In this document: in pieces, positions 18,368 through 27,714 of the stretch
How the letters are laid out: each line of letters starts with the position of its first letter
Position numbering within the stretch: the first letter of the stretch is position 1
NCBI RefSeq assembly: GCF_002119685.1
Contig: NZ_CP021108.1
Coordinates: forward strand, 4,402,001-4,466,000
Direction of reading: 5' to 3'
DNA length: 64,000 nucleotides
Source of the DNA: Bordetella genomosp. 8
GTDB lineage: Bacteria > Pseudomonadota > Gammaproteobacteria > Burkholderiales > Burkholderiaceae_B
Notes under the pieces: generated by a model
What the model saw: the letters and a program-made list of their open reading frames with translations, nothing else
The model's database searches: none
Told to the model about the DNA's origin: nothing
Translations under genes and position numbers: made by a program

Positions 18368-19403
18368 GGGCTGCCTCCAGGGACACGGCCTGCGGGGCCT
18401 GAGCCAGCACGCATGCCACTTTCTGACCTTCGCCCACGTGCACGACAGGCGGCAGCGCCGCGACGCATTCCTGCCTGGCATGCGGACAGCGCGGGGCCAG
18501 CCGGCAGCCGGATGGGGGATCCAGCAGGTCAGGCACGGTGCCGGGCAGCGCGGCCAGGCCGCCGCGCCGCAGGTCGCGCGTGGGCACGGCGCCCAGCAAG
18601 GCCTGCGTGTAAGGATGCCGCGGGTGATGGAATACCTGGCGCGCCGGCCCGGACTCGACGATATTGCCTGCGTACATCACGGCCACATGGGTGCACAGTT
18701 GCGCGACCACGCCCAGGTTGTGCGTGATGAAGACCACCGCCAGGTTATGTTCCCGCACCAGGCGATGGATCAAGGCAAGGATCTGCGCCTGTACGGACAC
18801 GTCCAGCGCCGTGGTGGGTTCGTCGGCGATCAGCAGTTCGGGACGGCCGATCAGGGCCATGGCGATCAGCACGCGCTGGCGCATGCCGCCGGAAAACTGA
18901 TGCGGGTAATCGTCCACGCGCTTTTCCGGTTCCGGTATGCCGACCATATCCAGCATGCGTATGGCAAGCTTGCGCGCCGCATGCCGCCGCTCGTCGCGAT
19001 TGGCCGACGCGTCGACGCCCAGTATGGCGGGGTCCTGCGTGCCGGCATGCAAGGCCACGTCCGCCAGCTGGGTCCCCACGCGGAACGCCGGATTCAGGTT
19101 GGTCGTGGGATCCTGGAAGATCATGCCCACGCGCCGCCCGCGCAGCGCGCGCATCGTCGACTCCGAAGCCTGCAGCACATCCTGCCCGTCCAGCAGGATG
19201 GAGCCATCCATGTAGCGGGCCGGGGGCGACGGTATAAGGCGCGAGACGGACAGGCCGGTCAGCGACTTGCCGCAGCCGGACTCGCCCACCAGGCCCCAGA
19301 TCTCGCCCCGCTCGACGGACAGGTCGATGCCGTTCAATACATGCGCTTCGCCGGCATACGTGCGCATGCCCAGATGCAGGTTTCGGATATCGAGGAATGC
19401 CAT
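18354..19403 (-). CDS. Oligopeptide/dipeptide ABC transporter ATP-binding protein (DppD/OppD type)
   Basis: 349 residues, normal for DppD. Walker A GESGCGKS at 40-47, signature [15 protein letters not shown], Walker [13 protein letters not shown] and the OppD/F C-terminal domain with [15 protein letters not shown] followed by [14 protein letters not shown], a Cys cluster seen in peptide-transporter ATPases. Works with the overlapping DppF-like subunit. Confidence 0.93.
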   Translation of the reverse strand: MAFLDIRNLHLGMRTYAGEAHVLNGIDLSVERGEIWGLVGESGCGKSLTGLSVSRLIPSPPARYMDGSILLDGQDVLQASESTMRALRGRRVGMIFQDPTTNLNPAFRVGTQLADVALHAGTQDPAILGVDASANRDERRHAARKLAIRMLDMVGIPEPEKRVDDYPHQFSGGMRQRVLIAMALIGRPELLIADEPTTALDVSVQAQILALIHRLVREHNLAVVFITHNLGVVAQLCTHVAVMYAGNIVESGPARQVFHHPRHPYTQALLGAVPTRDLRRGGLAALPGTVPDLLDPPSGCRLAPRCPHARQECVAALPPVVHVGEGQKVACVLAQAPQAVSLEAAHAAN

Positions 19404-19445
19404 ATGCAGTGTCGTGTCAGGCTAGGTAAGGGGCGCGGCAGCGGC

Positions 19446-20345
19446 TCAGCGGCGCGACTTCGGATCGAGCACGTCGCGCAGGCCGTCGCCCAGCAGGTTG
19501 AAGCCCAGCACCGCGAAGAAGATGCACAAGCCGGGGAACAAGGCGGTCCACCAGAAGTCCGGCAGGTTGTTGCGCGCCGTGGCCAGCAGCGACCCCCATT
19601 CGGGTGTCGGCGGCTTGACGCCGATACCCAGGAAACTCAGCGAGGCGACAGACAGGATCGCGAAACCCATGTCCAGCGACAGCTTGATCAACACGGGCGA
19701 CATCACGTTGGGCAGCACGTGGCGCCAGAGGATGCGGGCCGGGCTCGCGCCCAGCGCCCTGGCCGCCTGCACGAACATTTCTTCCTTGCGGGCGATGACC
19801 TCGCCGCGCACCAATCGCGCATAACCGGGCCACCAGGACAGCGCGATGGCGAAGATGGTGTTGCCCAGGCCGGCGCCCAGCGCGGCCGCGATGGCCATCG
19901 CCAGGATCAGCCCCGGCAGGGTCAGGACCAGATCGACCAGCCGCATCAGGATCTCGTCGATCCAACCGCCGGCGAAGCCCGCGATGCCGCCGACCACGAT
20001 ACCGACCAGCGCACCCAGGCACACCACCAGGAAACCCGCCACCAGCGATATCCGCGCGCCCGCCAGCACCAGCGAGAACACGTCCTGGCCGAATTCGTTG
20101 GTGCCGAACCAGTGCTGCCACGATGGGGCCTGGAAACGCAGCGCGGTGTGCACCGCCCCCTGCACGTCCTGGGGATAGGGAGCCAGCGCCGGGCCGGCGA
20201 TCGCGGCCAGGCACAGCAGGCCGATGATGACCAGGCCCGCCCACGACACCCAGCTGCGGTTGAAACGGTAGAAAGCCTGTCTCCAACGGCCCGCCGAGGG
20301 TCGGGCCACGCCGGCGTCGCCGGTTGCCATCGTTTGCGTATTCAT
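19446..20345 (-). CDS. Oligopeptide/dipeptide ABC transporter permease (DppC type)
   Basis: 299-residue inner-membrane permease: a first membrane helix at about 33-55, an OppC N-terminal region (GTNEFGQDVFSLVLAGARISL), then four to five helices and the EAA loop motif (VQAARALGASPARILWRHVLPN) that contacts the ATPases. Its start overlaps the stop of the upstream permease gene by 4 bp (ATGA type). Confidence 0.93.
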   Translation of the reverse strand: MNTQTMATGDAGVARPSAGRWRQAFYRFNRSWVSWAGLVIIGLLCLAAIAGPALAPYPQDVQGAVHTALRFQAPSWQHWFGTNEFGQDVFSLVLAGARISLVAGFLVVCLGALVGIVVGGIAGFAGGWIDEILMRLVDLVLTLPGLILAMAIAAALGAGLGNTIFAIALSWWPGYARLVRGEVIARKEEMFVQAARALGASPARILWRHVLPNVMSPVLIKLSLDMGFAILSVASLSFLGIGVKPPTPEWGSLLATARNNLPDFWWTALFPGLCIFFAVLGFNLLGDGLRDVLDPKSRR

Positions 20346-21349
20346 TCGTACCGCACCTTAGGATTGAACGCGCCGTACAGCAGATCGACGAGCAGGTTCG
20401 CAAGGATGAAAAGCATGCCTATCATCAACGTGACGCCGATGACCGGGGTGAAATCCTGCGTCAGGATGGATTTGGTGGCGTACAGGCCGATGCCCGGCCA
20501 ATCGAATACGGTCTCCACCAGGACGGTGCCGCCCAGCAGCCAGCCCACGTACAGCCCGATCACGGTCAGGGTCGCGGAAAAGGCGTTCTTGGCCACGTAC
20601 TTGCACAGGATCAGCCGCGGTTTCAGGCCGAGCGCCCTTTCGGTCAGGACGTAGTCCTGCTGCAGCACTTCGATCGTGCTGGCGCGCATCATGCGGGCGA
20701 TCGAGGCCAGGGGTGACAGCGCGGTCGCCAGCGCGGGCAGCACGAGGTGGCTTACCGCCGTCCAGAACGCCGCGCCGTTCCCGTCAATGAAGGCATCCAG
20801 CGTCAGCAAGCCGGTAACGGTGGGCGGCGGATCCATGGTCAAGGGAAACCGCCCCGTCAAGGGTAGCCAGCCGAGCGCGACCGCGAAGCCCAGCTGCAGC
20901 AGCAAGCCCAGGAAGAAACGCGGCATCGAGATCGCACCCAGGCAGGCGAAGCGCGTCAGGAAGTCCGGCCACTCGTCGCGATAGACGGCGGCGACCACGC
21001 CGGCCGGCACGCCTATCAATACCGCCAGCGTCAGCGCGGCCAGCACCAGCTCCAGCGTGGCGGGCAGGAACAACATCAGGTCGGCCAGCACGGGGCGGCG
21101 GGTGAAGATCGATTGCCCCCAGTCGCCACGCAGCAATCCGGTCAGGTAGTGCCAGTACTGGACGTAGACCGGCTGATCGAACCCGAACTCGCGCGACAGC
21201 CGCTCGATATCCGCGTGCGTGGCATTGGGCCCGGCCGCCAACGCGATCGGATCACCGGGTAGCAGGCGCCCGATCGCGAACACGAGGACGGTCAGTCCCA
21301 GCAGTATCGGGACGATGAGCAAAAGGCGCCGGGCCGTGAATCTCAACAT
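20342..21349 (-). CDS. Oligopeptide/dipeptide ABC transporter permease (DppB type)
   Basis: 335 residues with six predicted helices. The N-terminus MLRFTARRLLLIVPILLGLTVLVF is typical of DppB/OppB, with the family motif LLPGDP at about 28-33 and an EAA loop (YVLTERALGLKPRLILCKYVAKN). Pairs with DppC to form the pore. Downstream of the binding-protein gene. Confidence 0.93.
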   Translation of the reverse strand: MLRFTARRLLLIVPILLGLTVLVFAIGRLLPGDPIALAAGPNATHADIERLSREFGFDQPVYVQYWHYLTGLLRGDWGQSIFTRRPVLADLMLFLPATLELVLAALTLAVLIGVPAGVVAAVYRDEWPDFLTRFACLGAISMPRFFLGLLLQLGFAVALGWLPLTGRFPLTMDPPPTVTGLLTLDAFIDGNGAAFWTAVSHLVLPALATALSPLASIARMMRASTIEVLQQDYVLTERALGLKPRLILCKYVAKNAFSATLTVIGLYVGWLLGGTVLVETVFDWPGIGLYATKSILTQDFTPVIGVTLMIGMLFILANLLVDLLYGAFNPKVRYE

Positions 21350-21430
21350 GGTTCTTCTACCGTCATTGGGTGCCCTGGAGCCCAGGGCGCACGCTGCGTG
21401 TGGCGGCGTTGGGGTTGTTCCGCGACGTTG

Positions 21431-23041
21431 TCAGGCGTCGCGAGCCTGCGCGCTGTCCGCCGGCTCGAGCGAGAGCGGCGCCAGGTCGAACGCGCCCGGG
21501 CGTATGGGCGTATAGGTAAAGCCTTGCACGCTGCGCCGGAATGCCAGCTTGCGCACGTCGGTCGAAATAAACAGATCGGGCGAGTCGTCCAGCACCCGCC
21601 GCTGGAATTCGATGTAGATCTCGTTCCGCCGGGCGGGATCGAGCTCGCTTCTTCCGCGTTCGATCAAGGCGTCGACCGCCGGGTTCGCGTAGGTCGGGTT
21701 CGACCAGTTGCCGACACGCGAGGAGTGATAGTGGTTGAAGCTGACGTCGGCCGGATCCGCGTAGTTCACCGATGTGAACATCGAAAAGAAGTCCGGGCAT
21801 GTTTCAGGGCGCCGCGCCGAGGCCACCAGATCCGGCCACGTCATGGCCCGCACATCCAGCGTGATCCCCAGCTTCTTCAGGCTGTCCAGCAGCACCAGGC
21901 ACCAGCGCCGCTGCTGCTCATAACCGCTGATGTACGCCGCCCGCAAGGCAAGCGGCTGGCCGCGCGTGTCGATCCTGGCCATGTATTCGTGCGCCCGCTC
22001 CAGGTTCATCGCGCGCGGCGGCAGCGACTTGTCGAAGCCGAACATGGCCTGCGGCAGGGGGCCGTACGCCGGACGTGCATACACCGCGACGTCCAGCATG
22101 GCCTGGTAGTCCACGGCCCAGCTCACCGCCTTGCGCAGCGCGACGTCGGCCAGCGGGCCGTGCTTCGTGTTCATCCGAAACATGAAGGTCCGCAGTTCGG
22201 GCTTGACGACCAGGTTGACGCGGGAACGTCCCTGCAGCGCGGCAATGTCGTCGTTGGACAGGTTGACGGCGATATGCGCGTCGCCTCTCTGCACCATCAG
22301 GCGCTGGCTGGCGCTTTCCCGGACGACCTTCAGGATGACGCCGGTGGCGTTGCCTGATTCATCGCGCCAGTCCGTGGCGGTACGCCGCAATTCGTAAAGA
22401 TTGCCCGATTCGGCGCGGCGCAGCTGGAATGGGCCGGAGCCCGCGAGATGAGCGCGCAGCCAGGTCTGCCCATCGTCATTGCCCTTGTTGGGTTCGACCT
22501 GCGCGGGGTTGACGATCCATATCCACGGCAACACCTGCAACAGCGGACCAAAGGGCCGCGCCAGGCGCATACGGACGGTGGTCGCATCCACGGGCTGCAC
22601 ACCGCCCGGTTCGATGATGCCGGCGATCATCCACGCGTTGCCCTTCCTGATCCGCAGCAGTCGCTCGATCGAATATGCCACGGCGTGCGCAGACACGGGC
22701 GACCCATCGCTGAAGCGCGCTGCCGGATTGAGCCTGAACACATATTCCAGCCCATCGGCGGACACCTCCCAGGCGCGCGCCAGTTGCGGCACGATGCGCG
22801 GCGGGTCGGCTTCGACGCGAACCAGGGCATCGTAGACGTTGCGCAGCAGGAAGGTGGTCGGCTCGTCGGCGTTGGTATGAGGATCCAGGTTATTGATGTC
22901 GTTGGCCGTGGCGATGACCAGGACACGGCGGGCCTGTTCCTGTCCGGTCGCGCCGCGACCCGGCATCACACGCGCCACCGCGGCGACGCCGGCCGCGGCC
23001 GCCACACCCGTGACGATGGCGCGCCTGCTGATCCTGCCCAT
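21431..23041 (-). CDS. Extracellular solute-binding protein, family 5 (peptide-type ABC transporter)
   Basis: The start at 23041 (MGRISRRAIVTG) has GGAGG/AGGGG upstream and opens an export signal with twin arginines at 6-7, possibly a Tat-type signal; upstream in-frame ATGs lie in the promoter region. 536 aa, normal for SBP_bac_5. Seen: ATANDINNLDPHTNADEPT, the conserved YEYVFRLNPAARFSDGSPVSA region and MDVAVYARPAYGPLPQ. It captures a peptide or similar amide in the periplasm. First gene of the minus-strand transport/hydrolysis operon; LysR is divergent. Confidence 0.92.
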   Translation of the reverse strand: MGRISRRAIVTGVAAAAGVAAVARVMPGRGATGQEQARRVLVIATANDINNLDPHTNADEPTTFLLRNVYDALVRVEADPPRIVPQLARAWEVSADGLEYVFRLNPAARFSDGSPVSAHAVAYSIERLLRIRKGNAWMIAGIIEPGGVQPVDATTVRMRLARPFGPLLQVLPWIWIVNPAQVEPNKGNDDGQTWLRAHLAGSGPFQLRRAESGNLYELRRTATDWRDESGNATGVILKVVRESASQRLMVQRGDAHIAVNLSNDDIAALQGRSRVNLVVKPELRTFMFRMNTKHGPLADVALRKAVSWAVDYQAMLDVAVYARPAYGPLPQAMFGFDKSLPPRAMNLERAHEYMARIDTRGQPLALRAAYISGYEQQRRWCLVLLDSLKKLGITLDVRAMTWPDLVASARRPETCPDFFSMFTSVNYADPADVSFNHYHSSRVGNWSNPTYANPAVDALIERGRSELDPARRNEIYIEFQRRVLDDSPDLFISTDVRKLAFRRSVQGFTYTPIRPGAFDLAPLSLEPADSAQARDA

Positions 23042-23171
23042 ATCCCCTGACCTCCGTCGACGACGCGCACCGCGTCGCATCGCCTGTATGTTGTCTCGTC
23101 GAGACCGCGTGATTCGGTATGCGAGGCAGTATATCCACCTACAATCTTGATTCGTACACATACCTCCCTAG

Positions 23172-23189
23172 TATTAGATAAACTTAATA
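23172..23189. promoter_or_regulatory. Candidate LysR-type operator between the divergent LysR and ABC operon
   Basis: An AT-rich dyad TATTA-8 bp-TATTA complement (TATTA 23172-23176, TAATA 23185-23189) in a GC-rich background, 55 bp upstream of the LysR start. It fits the interrupted-dyad shape of LysR boxes. Confidence 0.45.
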
Positions 23190-23243
23190 TCTGCCATTTC
23201 CTCGCGGATGATGTGCTAGGGAAAACACGGACCAGGACGCGCC

Positions 23244-24230
23244 ATGCAAGCAGCCAAACCGGTGGACATGCAGAACCTGCAGATCTTCGTCGCCGCCGCC
23301 GAAGAAAGGAATATGTCGAATGCCGCGCGCCGCCTCGGCATCACGCAGTCCGCCGTATCGCAGAGCATCCGCCAGTTGGAAGAACAGTTCGGCGTGGTGC
23401 TGTTCAACCGTGAGCGCCGGCCGCTTTCCCTGACCGCCGCGGGCCTGGCCCTGCGCAATCGCAGCCAGGCACTGCTAGCCGACGCCAGCCGCCTCAAGGC
23501 CATGGTCATAGAGGCCAGCCGCGGCATCAAGCCGGATCTGCGGGTAGGCCTGGTGGATTCCTTCGCCTCGACCTTCGGCGCGAGCTTCATCCGCGAACTG
23601 CTGGACCAGTCGTCCACGCTGTCCGTGCGCAGCGGGCTGTCGCCCTACCATGGCGAGGCCCTGCTGGCGCGGGACTTCGACATCATCCTGACCACCGACG
23701 CCATGGACGATTTCGACAATCTGTCGCGCCGGCGCCTGATGTCGGAGCAGTTCCTGGTGATTACGGCGAAGTCCTATCCCGGCGAACTGAACAACATACG
23801 CGACCTGAACAAGCTGGCCCAAAGCCTGCCCATCGTGCGCTTCAACCGACAATCGCATCTGGGCATGCAGGTGGACCGTTTCCTGCGCCGCATCGACGCG
23901 CGCGTGCCGCACCGCCTGGAGCTGGACGAAGCGGACACCGTGGCGTCCATCGTCGCCGCCGGCATCGGCTGGGCCATCACCACCCCGCTCTGCCTGCTGC
24001 AGGGCGAAGGCCATGCCAAGAGCCTGCGCCTGCATTTCCTGGGTGGGAATCCGGGCACACGCTCGCTCTACCTGCTGGGGCGCCGCAACGAGTACGAACA
24101 GACGTTCTCGCAGTGCTATCGCATCGCCAGGGATTTGCTGACCGCCGAGCTGCCAAAGCGGCTGGACGCCATCCATCCGCGGCTGCAGGAGCTCGTAAGC
24201 ATCGACGACGAACAACATTCGCCCGATTAA
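23244..24230 (+). CDS. LysR-family transcriptional regulator
   Basis: 328 residues. N-terminal winged helix (about 9-68): MQNLQIFVAAAEERNMSNAARRLGITQ followed by the recognition helix SAVSQSIRQLE, then a long linker helix. The remainder is a periplasmic-binding-like effector domain. M9 is an alternative start close to the domain boundary. Divergent from the peptide-type ABC operon, which it most likely controls; the lyase gene 105 bp downstream may be co-regulated. Confidence 0.92.
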   Translation: MQAAKPVDMQNLQIFVAAAEERNMSNAARRLGITQSAVSQSIRQLEEQFGVVLFNRERRPLSLTAAGLALRNRSQALLADASRLKAMVIEASRGIKPDLRVGLVDSFASTFGASFIRELLDQSSTLSVRSGLSPYHGEALLARDFDIILTTDAMDDFDNLSRRRLMSEQFLVITAKSYPGELNNIRDLNKLAQSLPIVRFNRQSHLGMQVDRFLRRIDARVPHRLELDEADTVASIVAAGIGWAITTPLCLLQGEGHAKSLRLHFLGGNPGTRSLYLLGRRNEYEQTFSQCYRIARDLLTAELPKRLDAIHPRLQELVSIDDEQHSPD

Positions 24231-24335
24231 TGGAAGGCATTCGGCTGGCTCATAGTTCTTGCTCCGCGTCGTGTCGGCGGCCCACAGTCCGCCCACGCGC
24301 GGGATCGCCCGCCTATCGCAGGAACAGAACGAACG

Positions 24336-25805
24336 ATGAACCAAGCACACCCCGCCATGCGCACCGAACACGATGCCCTGGGCTCCATGCAACTGGCCGA
24401 CTCGGTGGATTACGGCATCCAGACCGCCCGCGCCGTCGAGAACTTCTCGATCTCGGGTATCACCATCGCCGACATACCGGGCTTCGTCGCCAGCATAGCC
24501 ACCATCAAGAAAGCCGCGGCACAGGCGAACGAACGCGTGGGCGCGCTGGATGCCCAACGGTCGGCGGCGATCCAGTGGGCGGCCGACGAGGTCCTTCGCG
24601 AGCCGGACCCGGCATCTTTCCCAGTGGACATCTATCACGGCGGCGGCGGCACGGCCGCCAATATGAACGTCAATGAAGTGCTGGCGCGGCTGGCCAGCCG
24701 GCGCATGGCGGCCGGCGACGAACGCGCGTCTGTCCATCCAAACGACCACGTCAACCTGGGCCAGTCCACCAACGACGTCATTCCGTCGGCAATGAAGATA
24801 ACCGTGCATGGCTTGCTGGAAGCGCTCGCCACACGCGTCAGTGACTTGTGCAATACGCTGCGCGACAAGGAAAGCGAGTTCGCCGACGTCGTGAAGCTGG
24901 GACGCACCTGCCTGCAGGACGCGCTGCCGGTCACGCTGGGGCAGCAGTTCAGCGGGTACCGCAGCGCGCTAGAGCGGCAATTGGCCGAAATCCAGCGGGT
25001 GCGCGACCTCTGCCTGGAACTGCCCCTGGGTGGCACGGCGGTCGGCACCGGCTTCGGCGCGGCGCCCGGCTATACCGAAGCCGTCTACGCCAGCCTGCGG
25101 ACACTGACCGGACGCCATTTCCATCGCGAAGCCAATCTTTTCGACGGCCTGCAGAACGCGGATGTATGGATCGCGATCTCGGCCGCGCTGAAAGGGACGT
25201 CCACCGTGCTGAACAAGCTGAGCGCCGATCTGCGCCTGATGTCGTCAGGGCCCCGCGCCGGCCTGGGAGAAATCGAACTGCCGGCGGTACAGCCCGGTTC
25301 GTCCATCATGCCGGGCAAGATCAACCCGGTGATTCCGGAGATGGTGATGCAAGTCCATTTTCGCGTCCTCGGTAACGACGCAACCGTTACCCGCGCATGC
25401 GAAGGCGAACTGGACCTGAATGTCTGGGAATCGGTAATCATCCATTGCGTCAGCGATTCGATATCGCTGCTGTCCCGCTGCGTACCGCTGCTGGCGGACA
25501 GATGCGTCGCGGGCATACGTGCCAACCACCAGGAATGCCTGCGCCACGCGGGAGGATCCCTGGCCCTGTCCACCGTATTGGCTGCCCTGTTCGGCTACGA
25601 ACGCGCCAGCCAGGTGGCGAAGCAGGCCGCGGCGCAGGACAAGACTATCCAGGAAGTGAGCATCGAACTGGGACTGCTGACGCCCGAAGCCGCGACCCGT
25701 TATCTGGACCCGATGCTGCTGACCGCGCCCGAGCGCTTCGACGTGCTTTTCAGCAGGGAGAACGTGCAGGCCATCAACGGCACGTTCACTTGGCGGAAGG
25801 TGTGA
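24336..25805 (+). CDS. Aspartase/fumarase superfamily lyase (aspartate ammonia-lyase-like)
   Basis: 489 residues. Conserved blocks in order: GGGGTAANMNVNEVLA (substrate-binding TxxNxNEV type), HPNDHVNLGQSTNDVIPSAM, GRTCLQDALPVTLGQQFSGY and the mobile catalytic loop SSIMPGKINP at 322-331. These fit aspartase (deaminates aspartate to fumarate) better than argininosuccinate lyase; class II fumarase is the main alternative. The last five codons and stop lie inside the 3' end of the tRNA-Ser gene on the other strand, an antisense overlap of 15 bp. Confidence 0.85.
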   Translation: MNQAHPAMRTEHDALGSMQLADSVDYGIQTARAVENFSISGITIADIPGFVASIATIKKAAAQANERVGALDAQRSAAIQWAADEVLREPDPASFPVDIYHGGGGTAANMNVNEVLARLASRRMAAGDERASVHPNDHVNLGQSTNDVIPSAMKITVHGLLEALATRVSDLCNTLRDKESEFADVVKLGRTCLQDALPVTLGQQFSGYRSALERQLAEIQRVRDLCLELPLGGTAVGTGFGAAPGYTEAVYASLRTLTGRHFHREANLFDGLQNADVWIAISAALKGTSTVLNKLSADLRLMSSGPRAGLGEIELPAVQPGSSIMPGKINPVIPEMVMQVHFRVLGNDATVTRACEGELDLNVWESVIIHCVSDSISLLSRCVPLLADRCVAGIRANHQECLRHAGGSLALSTVLAALFGYERASQVAKQAAAQDKTIQEVSIELGLLTPEAATRYLDPMLLTAPERFDVLFSRENVQAINGTFTWRKV

Positions 25806-26124
25806 GATTCGAACTCACGAGGGCCGTGAAGCCCCGCCGGTTTTCCTTGCCCCTATGGCTTTCGCCACCGGATCCGGCCTGGGCGGCCGGATCGTTTGCG
25901 GGTCTGGACTTTGCCTTCACCATGGCCCCGCGCGACGCGGGGCTTTAGGTGGGAGCCGTCAAGTCTCTACACGTTATCGATGATCAGCATCATCGATCTT
26001 CGCTCGGCGTTACCTCGGAAGCATCCAGGGGCTTCGCCGAATTTGACTCCTTACATCCAACGGGTTTCCCCGTGGGCGCTCGATTGAACAAGACCGGTGC
26101 ATTCAACCACTCTGCCAACCTTCC
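25791..26124 (-). tRNA. tRNA-Ser, anticodon UGA, interrupted by a group I intron
   Basis: Minus strand. Exon 1 is 26124-26090 (35 nt) and exon 2 is 25845-25791 (55 nt, with encoded CCA). Joined, they make a 90-nt class II tRNA: acceptor GGAAGGT/ACCTTCC, anticodon stem CCGGT/ACCGG around loop CTTGAAA (anticodon UGA), long variable arm GGGGC-loop-GCCCT, and T arm GTGAG-TTCGAAT-CTCAC. The 244-nt interruption falls between U34 and G35. Downstream of the aldehyde dehydrogenase gene on the same strand. No uninterrupted copy is in the window. Confidence 0.93.
25846..26089 (-). ncRNA. Self-splicing group I intron (IC3-like) in tRNA-Ser
   Basis: A 244-nt, ORF-less intron on the minus strand. The 5' exon ends CUU; the intron starts GUUCAAUC followed by GAG at intron positions 9-11, which pairs with CUU and gives the U-G wobble at the 5' splice site, at the same spacing as in the cyanobacterial tRNA-Leu intron. 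P7 strands are seen in AGACUUGACGG (25966-25956) and AAAGUCC (25912-25906), the catalytic-core motifs shared with Azoarcus and Anabaena introns. A GCGAAAGC hairpin (GNRA loop) lies near the 3' end, and the last base is G (omega G). No homing endonuclease. Confidence 0.92.
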
Positions 26125-26159
26125 ACGGGCGGGATTGTATCGGAATCGGCGGACTGGCT

Positions 26160-27689
26160 CTAGGCGCGTGGATTGAAGGGGTCCTTGATGCCTGCGCCGG
26201 TGTCGATCCACACGCTCTTGGTCTCGGTGAACTCGTAGATGGCGTGCAGGCCGTTCTCCCGCCCCATGCCGCTTTCCTTCATGCCGCCGAAGGGCGTGGC
26301 CCAGTTGGTGCGCCTGTAGGTATTCACCCACACCGTTCCGGCGCGCAGGCGTGACGCCATCCGGTGCGCACGCTTCACGTCGCGCGTCCAGACGCCGGCT
26401 GCCAGGCCGTAGCGGGTGTCGTTGGCGATACGGACGGCTTCGTCCTCATCCTTGAACGGGATCAGGCACAGCACCGGACCGAACACTTCTTCCTGCGCGA
26501 TCTGCATATCGTTGCGCACGTTGCCGAAGATCGTCGGCTCCATGAAGAATCCGTGCGCCAGGGCCGGATCCTCCGGATGCTTGCCGCCGCACAGCAGTTG
26601 GGCGCCCTCCTTCCGGGCGACGTCGATCCAGTGGCGGGTCTTGTCATACTGCGCGCGGCAGGCCAGCGTGCCCATTTCCGTCCCGGGGTCGAGCGGGTCG
26701 CCCACCTTGATCTGGCGCGACCGCTCTACCAGGCGCTCGGTGAGGGCATCGTGGATGTCGGCATGGACCAGGGCGCGCGAACCCGCCAGGCAGGTCTGGC
26801 CGGTGGCCGCGAAAATTCCCGCGAGCACCCCGTTGACCGCGCCGTCGATGTCGGCGTCTTCGAAGATGATGTTGGGAGACTTGCCGCCCAGTTCCAGCGA
26901 TACGCGCGCCAAGCGGTCCGCCGCGGCGTGCGCGATCTTCTTGCCCACGGACGTCGACCCGGTGAAGGCGATCTTGTCGACGCCCGGATGCTCGGCCAGG
27001 GCCGCGCCCACCTTGCCGTCGCCCGTCACCACGTTGACGACGCCGGGCGGGAAACCCGCGGTCTCGAACATCTCCGCCAGGATCAGCGTCGAAATCGGCG
27101 TGATCTCGGAAGGCTTGATGACCACCGTGTTCCCCGCCGCCAGCGCCGGGCACAGCTTCCAGAACAGCAGCGACAGCGGGCTGTTCCAGGGCGTGATCGC
27201 GGCGATGACGCCGATGGGCTCGCGTGTCGTGAAATTGAACATGTCCGGCACGCTCAGCGGGATGGTCTCGCCATGCATCATTTCCGCCGCGCCGGCGAAG
27301 TAATAGCAGTAAGAGGCCAGCGCACGCGTCTGGCCCAGGACCTCGCGGATCAGCTTGCCGTTCTCCAGCACCTGCACGTTGGCCAGTTCCTGGACGTCGC
27401 CTTCGATCAACTGTCCCAGCTTGCGCAGCAGCCGGGCGCGATAGGCCGGCGTGGCCCGCGCCCACTCCCCCTGCTCGAAGGCCTGGCGCGCCGCGGCGAC
27501 GGCACGGTCCACGTCCTGCGCCGTCGCCGAAGGCGCGCCGGCCCAGGCGGCCGCGGTATAGGGGTCGATGCTGTCGAAGGTGCGCCCATCGGCGCTGTCC
27601 ATCCAGGCGCCGCCGATCAGCATGCGGTACGCACGGTAGGGACGATCGCGCAGGTTCGGCGCGGGTTTGTTGGAAGCATGTTCAGTCAT
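26160..27689 (-). CDS. NAD(P)-dependent aldehyde dehydrogenase
   Basis: The start at 27689 (MTEHASNKP) follows AGGAGA; the longer frame enters the Bug gene and is rejected. 509 aa, usual length. Catalytic residues are intact: N169 in TPWNSP, K192 in IKPSE, E266 in SLELGGK, C300 in GQTCLAGSR. The cofactor loop FTGSTSVGK is at 242-250. It oxidises an aldehyde to the acid in the cytoplasm; the exact substrate is not clear. Operon partner of the Bug and HyuAB genes, which suggests an aldehyde arising from the imported amide or carboxylate. Confidence 0.92.
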   Translation of the reverse strand: MTEHASNKPAPNLRDRPYRAYRMLIGGAWMDSADGRTFDSIDPYTAAAWAGAPSATAQDVDRAVAAARQAFEQGEWARATPAYRARLLRKLGQLIEGDVQELANVQVLENGKLIREVLGQTRALASYCYYFAGAAEMMHGETIPLSVPDMFNFTTREPIGVIAAITPWNSPLSLLFWKLCPALAAGNTVVIKPSEITPISTLILAEMFETAGFPPGVVNVVTGDGKVGAALAEHPGVDKIAFTGSTSVGKKIAHAAADRLARVSLELGGKSPNIIFEDADIDGAVNGVLAGIFAATGQTCLAGSRALVHADIHDALTERLVERSRQIKVGDPLDPGTEMGTLACRAQYDKTRHWIDVARKEGAQLLCGGKHPEDPALAHGFFMEPTIFGNVRNDMQIAQEEVFGPVLCLIPFKDEDEAVRIANDTRYGLAAGVWTRDVKRAHRMASRLRAGTVWVNTYRRTNWATPFGGMKESGMGRENGLHAIYEFTETKSVWIDTGAGIKDPFNPRA

Positions 27690-27714
27690 TCGGCTTGTCT
27701 CCTGGGGTGTCGCG

